Positions 1-6,915 of a DNA stretch of 64,000 bases are shown piece by piece. Within the stretch, counting starts at the first letter, position 1; each line of letters starts with the position of its first letter. Under the pieces are notes generated by a model. The model saw only the letters and a list, made by a program, of their open reading frames with translations, did not search any database and had not been told where the DNA came from. Origin of the DNA: Prevotellaceae bacterium UBA2448. GTDB taxonomy: Bacteria > Bacteroidota > Bacteroidia > Bacteroidales > Bacteroidaceae. Made by a program: the position numbers and the translations under genes. The stretch lies in NCBI GenBank assembly GCA_002342585.1, contig DDQG01000006.1, forward strand, positions 1-64,000, read 5' to 3'.

Positions 1-263
1 TCAACTTTTTCTAGCGTAAGACACTTAGGAATAGCTTAAGAGGAGGCTAAGAGGAGCCTAGGAGCAGGGTAAAGGCTGTCTGAAGGCTGATGTAAGAAAT
101 CTGAAGGAAGATGTCTGATGTCAATAACCAATAACCTCTAACCACTAACCCTTAACCTAAATTCAAAAAATATCCCAACTTTTGCAGGAGTATAGAAATT
201 AGTTTGTATTGTTGGCTTCGCCGAAAATACTCTCGCTAGAAAGTAAAAATAAACGAGATTTAT
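1..263. other. Non-coding simple-sequence stretch
   Basis: I see no gene here. The left part is purine-rich with repeated AGGAG/AGGCT words (about 38-70) and repeated CTGATG/CTGAAG words (about 75-121). The part from 121 to 164 is a degenerate tandem of TAACC/CTAACC/CTTAACC units. The same kinds of words recur at 4429-4640 and 7682-7712, so this looks like one member of a family of low-complexity gene-junction tracts. It ends just before the promoter of the kinase-like gene. Confidence 0.6.
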
Positions 264-302
264 TTTGTACTTTGCTCGCTTACTCGTATTTTTGCGAGCA
301 AA
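264..302 (+). promoter_or_regulatory. Bacteroidetes-type promoter overlapped by a 9-bp inverted repeat
   Basis: A -33 box TTTG lies at 264-267 and a -7 box TATTTTTG at 287-294, separated by 19 bp, which fits the phylum consensus. A perfect inverted repeat, TTTGCTCGC (271-279) and GCGAGCAAA (294-302), spans the -7 region with a 14-nt centre, so a dimeric repressor bound there would block the promoter, or the transcript start would fold. The promoter position also fixes the downstream start codon at 314 rather than at the upstream in-frame codon at 209. Confidence 0.6.
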
Positions 303-313
303 TAATAAACAAG

Positions 314-952
314 ATGGGAGATGACATATTTGAATCAATTTCACAAGGAATCGATGGAACGTACGATGAGGAAAATCGAAGAATCAAAGAAATCGCCAAT
401 GAGTTCCAAAAGCTTTGCCGATTACATGAAGCACAACTTCGAGATGGCAAAGAAAATGTAAATAGTTACGAGATTGAACAACGAGTAGCTGAATCGTATG
501 CCAAATCTGTAGGTATGTGGATACCTATGGGTAATATATTCGAATTGGGTGTTCCAGGACCAAGTGGCAATGAAAACGATACTTATGTTTCACCTTCATC
601 GGTATTTAAGGTAAACAATCTTCTTAATAGCAAGAGCATCTCTAATCTGCTTGATAAGATACTTCTTCACAATACTTTATTTCCGAATACAAAATACCGA
701 CTTCATGGCTTTGCAGGCTATGATGGTCGCAGTGTGTTGCCGGTTCTGGAACAAGCACGAATCTGTAATGCCCAACCTGCAACGCAAATTATGATTGATA
801 CTTATATGTCTGCTCTTGGTTTTGCTAAGTTAGAAAAGATAGGGAACTATTCCAACAATATGTACGAAGTTTGGGATATACTTCCTCGTAATGTTCTTAT
901 AGATTCAGAGGGTGACATCTACGTGATTGATGCGGAAATAAAAAAATTATAA
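314..952 (+). CDS. Orphan kinase-like protein (polyvalent-protein kinase type)
   Basis: This 212-residue protein has the skeleton of a protein-kinase-like fold. A GNENDTYVS loop (about 85-93) precedes VFKVNN with a candidate ATP-binding Lys99. WDILPRNVLID follows, with Asp188 and Asn193 in the catalytic-loop spacing (D-x4-N), then VIDAEI with Asp206 in the position of the DFG aspartate. This pattern resembles the short kinase domains found inside phage and conjugative polyvalent proteins, but here it stands alone. No transmembrane segment or signal peptide is seen. The first 80 residues are helical-looking and charged. I chose ATG 314 because the promoter -7 box ends at 294, which puts the longer in-frame start inside the promoter. 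It has no operon partner. The substrate is unknown; a toxin-like or phage-derived role is only an inference. Confidence 0.7.
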   Translation: MGDDIFESISQGIDGTYDEENRRIKEIANEFQKLCRLHEAQLRDGKENVNSYEIEQRVAESYAKSVGMWIPMGNIFELGVPGPSGNENDTYVSPSSVFKVNNLLNSKSISNLLDKILLHNTLFPNTKYRLHGFAGYDGRSVLPVLEQARICNAQPATQIMIDTYMSALGFAKLEKIGNYSNNMYEVWDILPRNVLIDSEGDIYVIDAEIKKL

Positions 953-962
953 TCTTTTACAG

Positions 963-1018
963 GGTTGAAACACTTACTCATTTGAACCTTTAAGTTGTGT
1001 CCAACTTTCTGGGTTCAC
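963..1018 (-). mobile_element. Possible relic of an IS3-type element end
   Basis: Read on the minus strand, this segment starts GTGAACCCAGAAAGTTGGAC and continues through AAAGGTTCAA to an ATGAGTAAG. That layout (TGA-CCC-AGAAAGTTGGACA terminal repeat followed shortly by an orfA-like ATG) resembles the left ends of IS3-family elements as I remember them. There is no transposase reading frame and no matching right end nearby, so it would be a fragment only. The rest of the gap (1019-1182) shows only G-runs and AT-rich sequence. Confidence 0.3.
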
Positions 1019-1182
1019 TTCATACCTGTCCCTGTGTCCCTGAGTGGTCGGGGGGATCTCAGGGGGTGCTCATCTTCTGGAGCCATATTTTGAATACTTT
1101 AACAGAAAAAATCATGTGTTCTTGTCCTTAATTTTAAATATGTGGATAAGATACTGATGCAGGAATTGACAATCTAACGTTT

Positions 1183-2316
1183 TTATACTTTGTGGGGAAT
1201 TTCATGGTTTCGTATCAATTCCTCTTCGCGCATCCAGTCTGTGACGTTCTTGTGCATGCGCTGCTTGAAGGCGGTGCTGAAGGTGCTGTAGCTGTGGTAG
1301 CCGCTCTCTTGTGCCAGTTGCTGGGCAACGATGGGCTCCTGTGCAGCAGCAAGCTCGCGGTAGTGGGTTATGAAGTGACGTACACGAAGGTCGTGGATGT
1401 ATTCATAGTAGCTTGTGTCATGACTGGCGAAATACTGACTGAGATAGTAGCGGTTCACGCCGACGGCTGACGAGAGTTGCGACAAAGTCAGGTCTGTCTG
1501 CAGGTAGAGCTGCGTGTCTTCGCAGTGCCTTGCCAGCAGTTGGCCTATATGGGAAGTCTCGCCTTTGTGAGAGTGGTTCTTGCTAAGGCAAGTGTCCCTT
1601 TGTTCTGAGTGGAATGTGAGGCTGTCGGTGCTCAGGTCTTTCAATGTATCCACACGCCATAGCAGGAGTCCTGCCAGCGGGAATCCGGTGAGGTGGGCTA
1701 GGGTGGACATCACGTAGTTGTCGGTATATTCATAGCTCATGAGCAGTATCATGAGACCGATGAGTTGTGTAAGGCTGAGCCATACTTCCTTGTGCTCCAG
1801 GTCGGCGTAGTTGTCGCGCAGCCACCGCCCATATTGTCTTACTGCCACCACCATATATATGATGAAGCCCACGAGGAGGACCATTCCATATACTTTGTTC
1901 GGTGTCGTAAGGTCTATGGATGGCAGGGCGACTTGCAGCACTGCCATCACTGCACAGGGCGTCAAGATTACTATAACTGGCCATAGCGGTCGGCGACGAT
2001 CCTGCAACATGGTCAGCAGTGTGCCGACGAAGACGAGGGGCATCGCCATGCAGTCGATAGCGACGAGCAGCCCGTATATTAACGAGCTGGTGTTGTTTGA
2101 GAATGTGTAGAACAGTATCCACCAGATGTGGGCCATTGCCATGATGCCGAATAATGCCGCTGCCCAGCGGCGCAGTCGTGTGGGTGGCGTGATGTCGGGT
2201 GCGATAGCCTTCCCTCGACACAGTAGCAGGTAGAGGAATAAAACAATTGCCACGGCTGTTCCCGCGCCGTGGAGCAGGAGATACAGTATCGACAAAGGAG
2301 TTATCTGTTCAGGCAT
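1183..2316 (-). CDS. Membrane-anchored AraC-family transcriptional regulator
   Basis: The 377-residue protein has an N-terminal half with about six to seven hydrophobic segments (roughly residues 8-230), then a soluble linker. The C-terminal AraC-type double helix-turn-helix occupies about residues 265-365; the second HTH ends in the typical SGYHSYSTFSTAFKQ pattern. It is therefore a one-component regulator tethered to the inner membrane, presumably sensing a signal in or across the membrane and binding DNA from there. It stands alone, convergent with the kinase-like gene and divergent from the lipoprotein gene at 2665. A candidate promoter, CAAAATTA on the plus strand (TAATTTTG on the minus), lies at 2347-2354. 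The coding region is visibly more G+C-rich than most neighbours, as is the TraX gene at 4.7 kb. Targets are unknown; the adjacent secreted-protein genes are the obvious candidates. Confidence 0.85.
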   Translation of the reverse strand: MPEQITPLSILYLLLHGAGTAVAIVLFLYLLLCRGKAIAPDITPPTRLRRWAAALFGIMAMAHIWWILFYTFSNNTSSLIYGLLVAIDCMAMPLVFVGTLLTMLQDRRRPLWPVIVILTPCAVMAVLQVALPSIDLTTPNKVYGMVLLVGFIIYMVVAVRQYGRWLRDNYADLEHKEVWLSLTQLIGLMILLMSYEYTDNYVMSTLAHLTGFPLAGLLLWRVDTLKDLSTDSLTFHSEQRDTCLSKNHSHKGETSHIGQLLARHCEDTQLYLQTDLTLSQLSSAVGVNRYYLSQYFASHDTSYYEYIHDLRVRHFITHYRELAAAQEPIVAQQLAQESGYHSYSTFSTAFKQRMHKNVTDWMREEELIRNHEIPHKV

Positions 2317-2346
2317 ATAGTTTTTATTGTTACGTCATTTAAGCCG

Positions 2347-2354
2347 CAAAATTA
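2347..2354 (-). promoter_or_regulatory. Candidate -7 box for the membrane AraC gene
   Basis: On the minus strand this reads TAATTTTG, matching TAnnTTTG, 31 bp before the ATG. A weak -33 candidate (TTCG) lies at 2377-2380. Confidence 0.45.
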
Positions 2355-2385
2355 CTACTTTTTAAGTAAAATCGGACGAATTTTC

Positions 2386-2553
2386 AGTGGTGTTTTGGAT
2401 TTTTCCCATTTCATCGGTGGTTGGCGATGTCGAAATAATAAGCGAATTGAGGATGAATTTGCGATTATGAGAGAGTCTGTGGGGTGGGGTGACTCTCAGC
2501 TAATGCAAAAAAGTCTCAGCTAATGCAAAATCTTCGCTCGCGGCTATTTTTAC
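2386..2553. repeat. Intergenic region with a 20-bp tandem repeat
   Basis: The 348-bp gap between the AraC gene and the lipoprotein gene contains no gene. It holds a tandem repeat: TCTCAGCTAATGCAAAA occurs exactly at 2494-2510 and 2514-2530, a period of 20 bp. It sits 24 bp upstream of the -33 box of the lipoprotein promoter, a position suited to an activator site. Confidence 0.55.
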
Positions 2554-2585
2554 TTTGTAAGCTTCTTTTTATTTGTGTAGCTTTG
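2554..2585 (+). promoter_or_regulatory. Promoter of the small secreted-protein operon
   Basis: TTTG at 2554-2557 and TAGCTTTG at 2578-2585 are separated by 20 bp, a good match to the Bacteroidetes consensus. The start codon lies about 80 bp downstream, leaving a 5' leader of roughly 70 nt. Confidence 0.65.
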
Positions 2586-2664
2586 TAGTTAAATTAATAA
2601 ATGATTATTACATAAATAGAGTTTTAAGGACAAATCCCAATATTATTAAATAATTTTTTTAAGT

Positions 2665-3216
2665 ATGAAAAGTATGATTTCAATGGCAGCTGTTCTCTTT
2701 GCTGCCCTCATGACAACAACAGTGTTAACATCTTGTGGCAGCAGCGACGATGAACCTGCAAAGGCAAAGTTTACCAAGGCTGTTGTGAAGTACACCGTTA
2801 CATCCAATGATGCCACACTTGGACAGTTTAAGGTAAATGTATATGGTACTGATGCTGATGGAAATGGTTTCATTGAGACCATGAGTAATCCGTCGTACAC
2901 CAAGGTCGTCGAAATTCCCCTTAGCAAATTGCCTTGTAAGGTAGAGTTATATACAAGGGTTTCTCCTTTAGAGGATAAGATTACTACTGAGAAGTTTAAT
3001 TTCAAAGTCGAAAGGACTATTGATGTCATGACCTTGAATAGCGATAACACCGTGGTTGAAGATAAAGAGCGTACAAATTCTTCTTTTGAGGATAATGTTC
3101 CCGCAGGTACGTCATTATCTGAATTAGCAAGGAGGATGAATTATCATACAAAGTTCGTTATATCCATTGATGTCAATGGAATAATCACTGACCAAACGCA
3201 AGAGAGTCTCTTATAA
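2665..3216 (+). CDS. Small putative lipoprotein, function unknown
   Basis: The protein has 183 residues. It begins with a lipoprotein signal peptide: a hydrophobic stretch followed by the lipobox LTSC (Cys at about residue 23), then GSSDDEPAK, a Ser/Asp-rich linker typical of lipoproteins exported to the Bacteroidetes surface. The rest is a beta-rich domain with alternating hydrophobic residues and no motif that I recognise. It is the first of three small exported proteins in a row (2665, 3260, 3796), with gaps of 43 and 50 bp and one good promoter before the first. The adjacent membrane AraC regulator is a plausible controller. An ATG three codons in (2674) is an alternative start. I cannot name a family. 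Confidence 0.7.
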   Translation: MKSMISMAAVLFAALMTTTVLTSCGSSDDEPAKAKFTKAVVKYTVTSNDATLGQFKVNVYGTDADGNGFIETMSNPSYTKVVEIPLSKLPCKVELYTRVSPLEDKITTEKFNFKVERTIDVMTLNSDNTVVEDKERTNSSFEDNVPAGTSLSELARRMNYHTKFVISIDVNGIITDQTQESLL

Positions 3217-3259
3217 GACTCGTCGTCAACAGCAATATCTTATTTTATAACAAATATAG

Positions 3260-3745
3260 ATGAAGAATCTAATAATCAGTCTAAGCAGTACGCTTGGGCG
3301 CCTGTTCTTGTTGGTATGCATGCTGGCAGTGAGTCTCAGCACGCTGGCTGAGATTGCTGCAAAGTATGACTATGCAACGGCTACCATAGATGTAGGTGTA
3401 GACAATGATCGTATTGTTCCTGCTCAAGCAACAACTACGTTCGAGAATCAACAGGCTATTGTGAAGTTTACGCTCAAGACGTCTGATGGCACAGCTTTGC
3501 TGAGTCCAACGGCGCTGACCATCGCGTATGGTGATAGTAATCTGTCAATGAGTTTTCCTGCCGAAACTTATGACACCAATGGTGATGGTGTGATCTATGT
3601 GGCTATTCCGGGAAACGATAGTAAGAAACTTACTCTTACGGCTACGGTTGGTAGCGATATCTATACCTTCACCAAGTCGGGCGTTACTTCTGAAAACGGA
3701 AAGTATTATGCGATTGGTCTGAAAATGAAAAAGAAAGAATTGTAA
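3260..3745 (+). CDS. Secreted single-module fimbrillin-like protein
   Basis: The 161-residue protein has an N-terminal signal peptide (hydrophobic residues about 8-30). One compact beta-sandwich-like module follows: AIVKFTLKTSDGTAL, then IYVAIPGNDSKKLTLTATVG, and the closing YYAIGLKMKK. This series resembles the repeat module of Bacteroidetes fimbrillin-like surface proteins (from memory: ALYVAIPG, TLTATVGSDTYTY, NGKYYEITVKM). Here there is just one module and no lipobox, so it is either a minimal secreted protein or a remnant of a larger fimbrillin-like gene. It lies between two putative lipoproteins in the same orientation. Assembly into pili cannot be inferred from one module. Confidence 0.6.
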   Translation: MKNLIISLSSTLGRLFLLVCMLAVSLSTLAEIAAKYDYATATIDVGVDNDRIVPAQATTTFENQQAIVKFTLKTSDGTALLSPTALTIAYGDSNLSMSFPAETYDTNGDGVIYVAIPGNDSKKLTLTATVGSDIYTFTKSGVTSENGKYYAIGLKMKKKEL

Positions 3746-3795
3746 TTTTTCGAACCTTTACATTAATCATTAATAAAAAATTAAACATTAAAATT

Positions 3796-4194
3796 ATGAA
3801 GAAATTCAAGTTTTTGAGCATTATGATGCTTATGATTATGCCAATTTTCATGGCGTGTGGAAATGATGATAAGAATGTCAAAACAGTCAACAAGGCTGAT
3901 TTTATTGGTACTTGGTATTCCCTAACTGGTGGGGGTGTACAAGTTGTTGATGAGACTACTATTACTGCTTATGAACTTTCTAAGGGTGAGAATGGCTACG
4001 AACTAAGCTCTGAACCTGAAACTAATAAATATACTCTTGATGGCGATAAAGTAGTTGCCTTAGATGGTGTGGCTGTCACTATCTCTATTGAGGGAAATAC
4101 TATGGTGGCATCTCGTAATGAACAACGTGCGTACTTTACAAAATATAATGGCACTCTACAACAACTTATAGACTACCTGAATAGTAAATATTAA
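3796..4194 (+). CDS. Small lipocalin-like putative lipoprotein
   Basis: The 132-residue protein starts with a lipoprotein signal peptide (MKKFKFLSIMMLMIMPIFMAC, lipobox FMAC, then GNDDK). The mature part opens with ADFIGTWYSL, the GxW start typical of lipocalin-like small lipoproteins in Bacteroidetes. A run of short beta-strands follows, with a helical C-terminus (LQQLIDYLNSKY). It is the last gene of the three-gene exported cluster and is followed 26 bp later by a strong intrinsic terminator. No ligand can be proposed. Confidence 0.65.
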   Translation: MKKFKFLSIMMLMIMPIFMACGNDDKNVKTVNKADFIGTWYSLTGGGVQVVDETTITAYELSKGENGYELSSEPETNKYTLDGDKVVALDGVAVTISIEGNTMVASRNEQRAYFTKYNGTLQQLIDYLNSKY

Positions 4195-4220
4195 TAGATA
4201 ACCATTATTCAGAAGAAGAA

Positions 4221-4256
4221 AATCCTATTCACCAGAAAATGAATAGGATTTTTTTT
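4221..4256 (+). terminator. Intrinsic terminator of the exported-protein cluster
   Basis: A perfect 10-bp stem, AATCCTATTC (4221-4230) and GAATAGGATT (4241-4250), encloses a 10-nt loop and is followed by six more T. It lies 26 bp after the stop codon at 4194. Confidence 0.85.
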
Positions 4257-4284
4257 GCACACTTATTAATTAGACTAATTTTCC

Positions 4285-4360
4285 CTATAGATGAATTTTA
4301 TCCAATTCATTAATGAAATCGATCCAATTCATTAATGATTACGATGAATTTCATTAATGA
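4285..4360. repeat. Three palindromes TCATTAATGA phased at 22 bp
   Basis: The palindrome TCATTAATGA occurs at 4307-4316, 4329-4338 and 4351-4360, exactly 22 bp apart each time. A degenerate half-match (CTATAGATGA, 4285-4294) sits one further 22-bp step upstream. The first two copies also share the flank ATCCAAT. Spacing of two helical turns puts all copies on the same DNA face, as in a cooperative operator array. It lies downstream of a terminator and far from any start codon, so its target is not obvious. Confidence 0.6.
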
Positions 4361-4428
4361 ACGGTTTTTGATGGGGCGATTTAAAAATTGCACACTGGTA
4401 TGAGGTATGAGGGAAGACTGATGTCAGG

Positions 4429-4640
4429 TTAGGAGTTAGGAGTTAAGGAGTTATCGCTACGCTCGAAGTTAAAGACGTATGATGGCTGATGTTAGAGAAA
4501 TTGAAAACTGAAAAATATAATTCTCTAATTCTTGATAAAAAAACTAGACCAGTATCGTCTTAACTCCTCTAACTTCTCTAACTTCTTAACTACTTACCGC
4601 ACTCCTCAATCGTCTTAACTCCTTAACTTCTCTAACTCCT
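4429..4640. repeat. Simple-sequence tract with complementary ends
   Basis: The left end (4429-4452) is built of AGGAGTTA/AGGAGTTAAGG words. The right part (4557-4640) is built of the complementary TAACTCC/TAACTTC/CTTAACTCC words repeated about ten times. The two ends could pair over about 20 bp. The middle contains CTGATG words like those at 85-121. No reading frame is supported. Confidence 0.6.
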
Positions 4641-4650
4641 AAAAAAGCAC

Positions 4651-5376
4651 TTATTGGAAGCAACGGGTCAGCAGGCCTATAACCGCCATGTGGACGGGAT
4701 AGTAATAGTAGAAGAACTTGCCGAGCCACTTCAGCCGTCCTCGCTGGCCGTTGTACATCGCCAGCAGCGGTACTGCCAGCCAGCAGGCCAGGTGGACCAA
4801 GCCGTAGGTGGGGCTGTGGAAGATGAAAAAGGCGACGGCATAGAGTGAGATGATGGCCATCATCCAGAGCATCTGCTTGTGGAAGCAGCCCCGGTTACGG
4901 CCAATCATGAGTATGGCCAGCGGGGCGGCACAACTCCAGTCGGAGGTGCAGGTGAGCAGGCAGGCCACCAGTGTGACACCGACCTTCTGCCATCGTGCAA
5001 GTTGCTCCATGTCCCATACTTTCAGCAGTATCAGCCCCCAGAGCAGCGGCCAGGCGATGCTCGTGGCATTGAAGAGCAGGTTGCCGAGCGGGTTGAAGCC
5101 CGACATGTTGAAATAGCAGAAGGCGAAGTGGCTCACCACGGCCAGCATGAGCAGACGGCGTAGGTAGCGGCGGAAGTCGTGCGTGTGGTGATAGCCCTCG
5201 GCCACGAAGAATATCATCATCGGGGCCGTCAGCCGTCCGATGCAGTGCAGGAATATCTGCGTCGGCGTCTCAGCCTGCTCGTAGGTCTCGATGCCCACCC
5301 ATGCCATGTGGTCGATCGTCATGGCGATGATGGCGATGACCTTCAGTGCGTTGCCGCTCAGTCCTTTTTCTGTCAT
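4651..5376 (-). CDS. TraX-family multi-pass membrane protein (putative acyltransferase)
   Basis: The 241-residue protein starts MTEKGLSGNALKVIAIIAMT and continues IDHMAWVG. This is the characteristic opening of TraX-family proteins, in which an IDH near the N-terminus lies in the first membrane helix. About eight hydrophobic segments follow. TraX in conjugative plasmids acetylates pilin; chromosomal homologues in fermenting bacteria are of unknown substrate. I start the gene at 5376 because a promoter -7 box (CAAAGGTA on plus) lies at 5440-5447, which excludes the longer in-frame start at 5472; ATG 5409 is possible. The coding region is G+C-rich compared with purD next door. It is divergent from purD and has no partner gene, so the substrate cannot be deduced. 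Confidence 0.75.
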   Translation of the reverse strand: MTEKGLSGNALKVIAIIAMTIDHMAWVGIETYEQAETPTQIFLHCIGRLTAPMMIFFVAEGYHHTHDFRRYLRRLLMLAVVSHFAFCYFNMSGFNPLGNLLFNATSIAWPLLWGLILLKVWDMEQLARWQKVGVTLVACLLTCTSDWSCAAPLAILMIGRNRGCFHKQMLWMMAIISLYAVAFFIFHSPTYGLVHLACWLAVPLLAMYNGQRGRLKWLGKFFYYYYPVHMAVIGLLTRCFQ

Positions 5377-5439
5377 TACTCTAATTACAAGTTGTAATGT
5401 CTGTCTCATACGATGTCGGTTTATATTTCCACTACGCTG

Positions 5440-5447
5440 CAAAGGTA
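5440..5447 (-). promoter_or_regulatory. -7 box for the TraX-family gene
   Basis: Minus strand TACCTTTG, an exact TAnnTTTG. No convincing -33 TTTG is seen at the right distance. Confidence 0.5.
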
Positions 5448-5517
5448 CAAAAATGCTCTTATTATCTCCCATTTCGGAAGAAAATCTTTAAGTTTTTCAC
5501 TTTTCATTATTTTGTTG

Positions 5518-5525
5518 TATCTTTG
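5518..5525 (+). promoter_or_regulatory. -7 box for purD
   Basis: TATCTTTG, 14 bp before the purD ATG; a T-run at 5493-5497 occupies the -33 position. The leader would be very short, so purine riboswitch control is not supported here. Confidence 0.55.
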
Positions 5526-5539
5526 CGCAATAAATTAAA

Positions 5540-6862
5540 ATGACAATGAAAATACTTTTGCTTGGAAGCGGTGGTAGAGAACATGCTATCGCGTGGAAAA
5601 TTGCTCAGAGCCAGAAGGTAAGTGCTCTGTTTGTGGCACCTGGAAATGCAGGAACTGCTGGTATGCCTCTCGGAGGTGGTAGCGGAAAGAGTGAGAACGT
5701 AGCTCTGAAAGCGGATGACTTCGATGGAATCAAGGATTTTGTGCTGAAAAACGCAATCGATATGGTAGTCGTAGGACCTGAAGATCCGCTGGTGAAGGGT
5801 GTGTATGACTATTTCAAGAATGATGCTGAACTGAAGCAGATTCCTGTGATTGGTCCAAGCAAGGCTGGTGCTGTGCTGGAGGGTTCGAAGGATTTTGCAA
5901 AGGGTTTCATGCAGAGACATGGTATCCCTACTGCTGCATACCGTTCGTTCAATGGTACTAACATCGAGGAGGGTATCAAGTTTTTGGAGACTCTCCAACC
6001 ACCATACGTGCTGAAGGCTGACGGACTTTGTGCCGGTAAGGGTGTGCTGATTATCCCGACTCTTGAAGAGGCTAAGAAGGAGTTTCGCGGTATGCTCGAC
6101 GGTATGTTTGGCGAAGCAAGTGCTACTGTCGTTATCGAGGAGTTCCTTTCCGGTATCGAGTGTTCGGTATTCGTATTGACCGACGGAGAGAATTATAAGA
6201 TTCTGCCTGAGGCAAAGGATTATAAGCGTATAGGCGAAGGCGATACCGGTTTGAATACCGGTGGAATGGGTTCTGTGAGTCCTGTGCCATTTGCCAACGA
6301 GGAGTGGATGAAGAAGGTGGAGGAACGCATCGTGAAACCAACCATCAAGGGACTGAAGGAAGAGGGTATCGAGTATAAGGGCTTTATCTTCCTCGGACTT
6401 ATCAAGGTGGATCGGGATTATGCTTATGCTAAGGCTGGAGACCCTGTTGTTATCGAGTATAATGTGCGTATGGGTGACCCGGAAACGGAGAGTGTGATGC
6501 TCAGAATTAAGTCGGACCTCGTAGATCTGCTCGAGGGTGTGGCTGAGGGTAACCTGAATCAGCATACGCTGGAGGTTGACCCACGTAATGTAGTATGTGT
6601 TATGATGGTGTCGGGCGGTTATCCACAGGCTTACAAGAAAGGTTTTGAAATTACCGGCATCGAGAATGTGAACGGTAGTGTGGTGTTCCATGCAGGAACT
6701 GCTCTGAAGGATGGTAAGGTAGTTACTGCCGGAGGACGCGTTATCGCGGTTTCATCGTATGGTAGCAGTAAGGATGAGGCTCTCAAGAAGTCGTTTACCG
6801 AGGCTGCAAAGATACAGTTCGAAGGAAAGTACTTCAGAAGAGATATCGGAGGAGATTTGTAG
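5540..6862 (+). CDS. purD: Phosphoribosylamine-glycine ligase
   Basis: PurD joins phosphoribosylamine and glycine with ATP, the second step of de novo purine synthesis, in the cytosol. The 440-residue protein opens with MKILLLGSGGREHAIAW, the diagnostic N-terminal glycine-rich loop. GPEDPLVKG (about 77-85) follows, then an ATP-grasp domain (about 105-300) with KADGLCAGKGV and the TGLNTGGMGSVSP segment. The C-terminal rudiment-hybrid domain contains VVCVMMVSGGYP. The length is near the family norm (about 425-440). ATG 5540 and ATG 5546 are both possible starts. It is a single gene with its own promoter, followed by a low-complexity junction and a dehydrogenase-like gene. Confidence 0.97.
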   Translation: MTMKILLLGSGGREHAIAWKIAQSQKVSALFVAPGNAGTAGMPLGGGSGKSENVALKADDFDGIKDFVLKNAIDMVVVGPEDPLVKGVYDYFKNDAELKQIPVIGPSKAGAVLEGSKDFAKGFMQRHGIPTAAYRSFNGTNIEEGIKFLETLQPPYVLKADGLCAGKGVLIIPTLEEAKKEFRGMLDGMFGEASATVVIEEFLSGIECSVFVLTDGENYKILPEAKDYKRIGEGDTGLNTGGMGSVSPVPFANEEWMKKVEERIVKPTIKGLKEEGIEYKGFIFLGLIKVDRDYAYAKAGDPVVIEYNVRMGDPETESVMLRIKSDLVDLLEGVAEGNLNQHTLEVDPRNVVCVMMVSGGYPQAYKKGFEITGIENVNGSVVFHAGTALKDGKVVTAGGRVIAVSSYGSSKDEALKKSFTEAAKIQFEGKYFRRDIGGDL

Positions 6863-6915
6863 AAACGAAAGACGAAGACGAAAACGAAAACTACCTGAAA
6901 CTTGAATCCTGAATC
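6863..6915. repeat. Low-complexity junction containing the next gene's start
   Basis: Repeating GAAACGAAA/GACGAA words (6863-6890) pass into CTTGAATC/CTGAATC/CTTGAAAC words (6900-6922). The TTG start codon of the following gene (6916) is part of this pattern. Confidence 0.55.

Noticed and set aside
4429..4640. Repeats considered as a CRISPR array
   Set aside because: The units are short (6-8 bp) and degenerate, with no constant repeat, no unique spacers of uniform length and no cas genes.
5507..6691. 394-residue minus-strand frame opposite purD
   Set aside because: It is antisense to a clear purD gene, rich in His/Thr/Leu without any domain pattern, and has no promoter. It is a shadow of codon bias.
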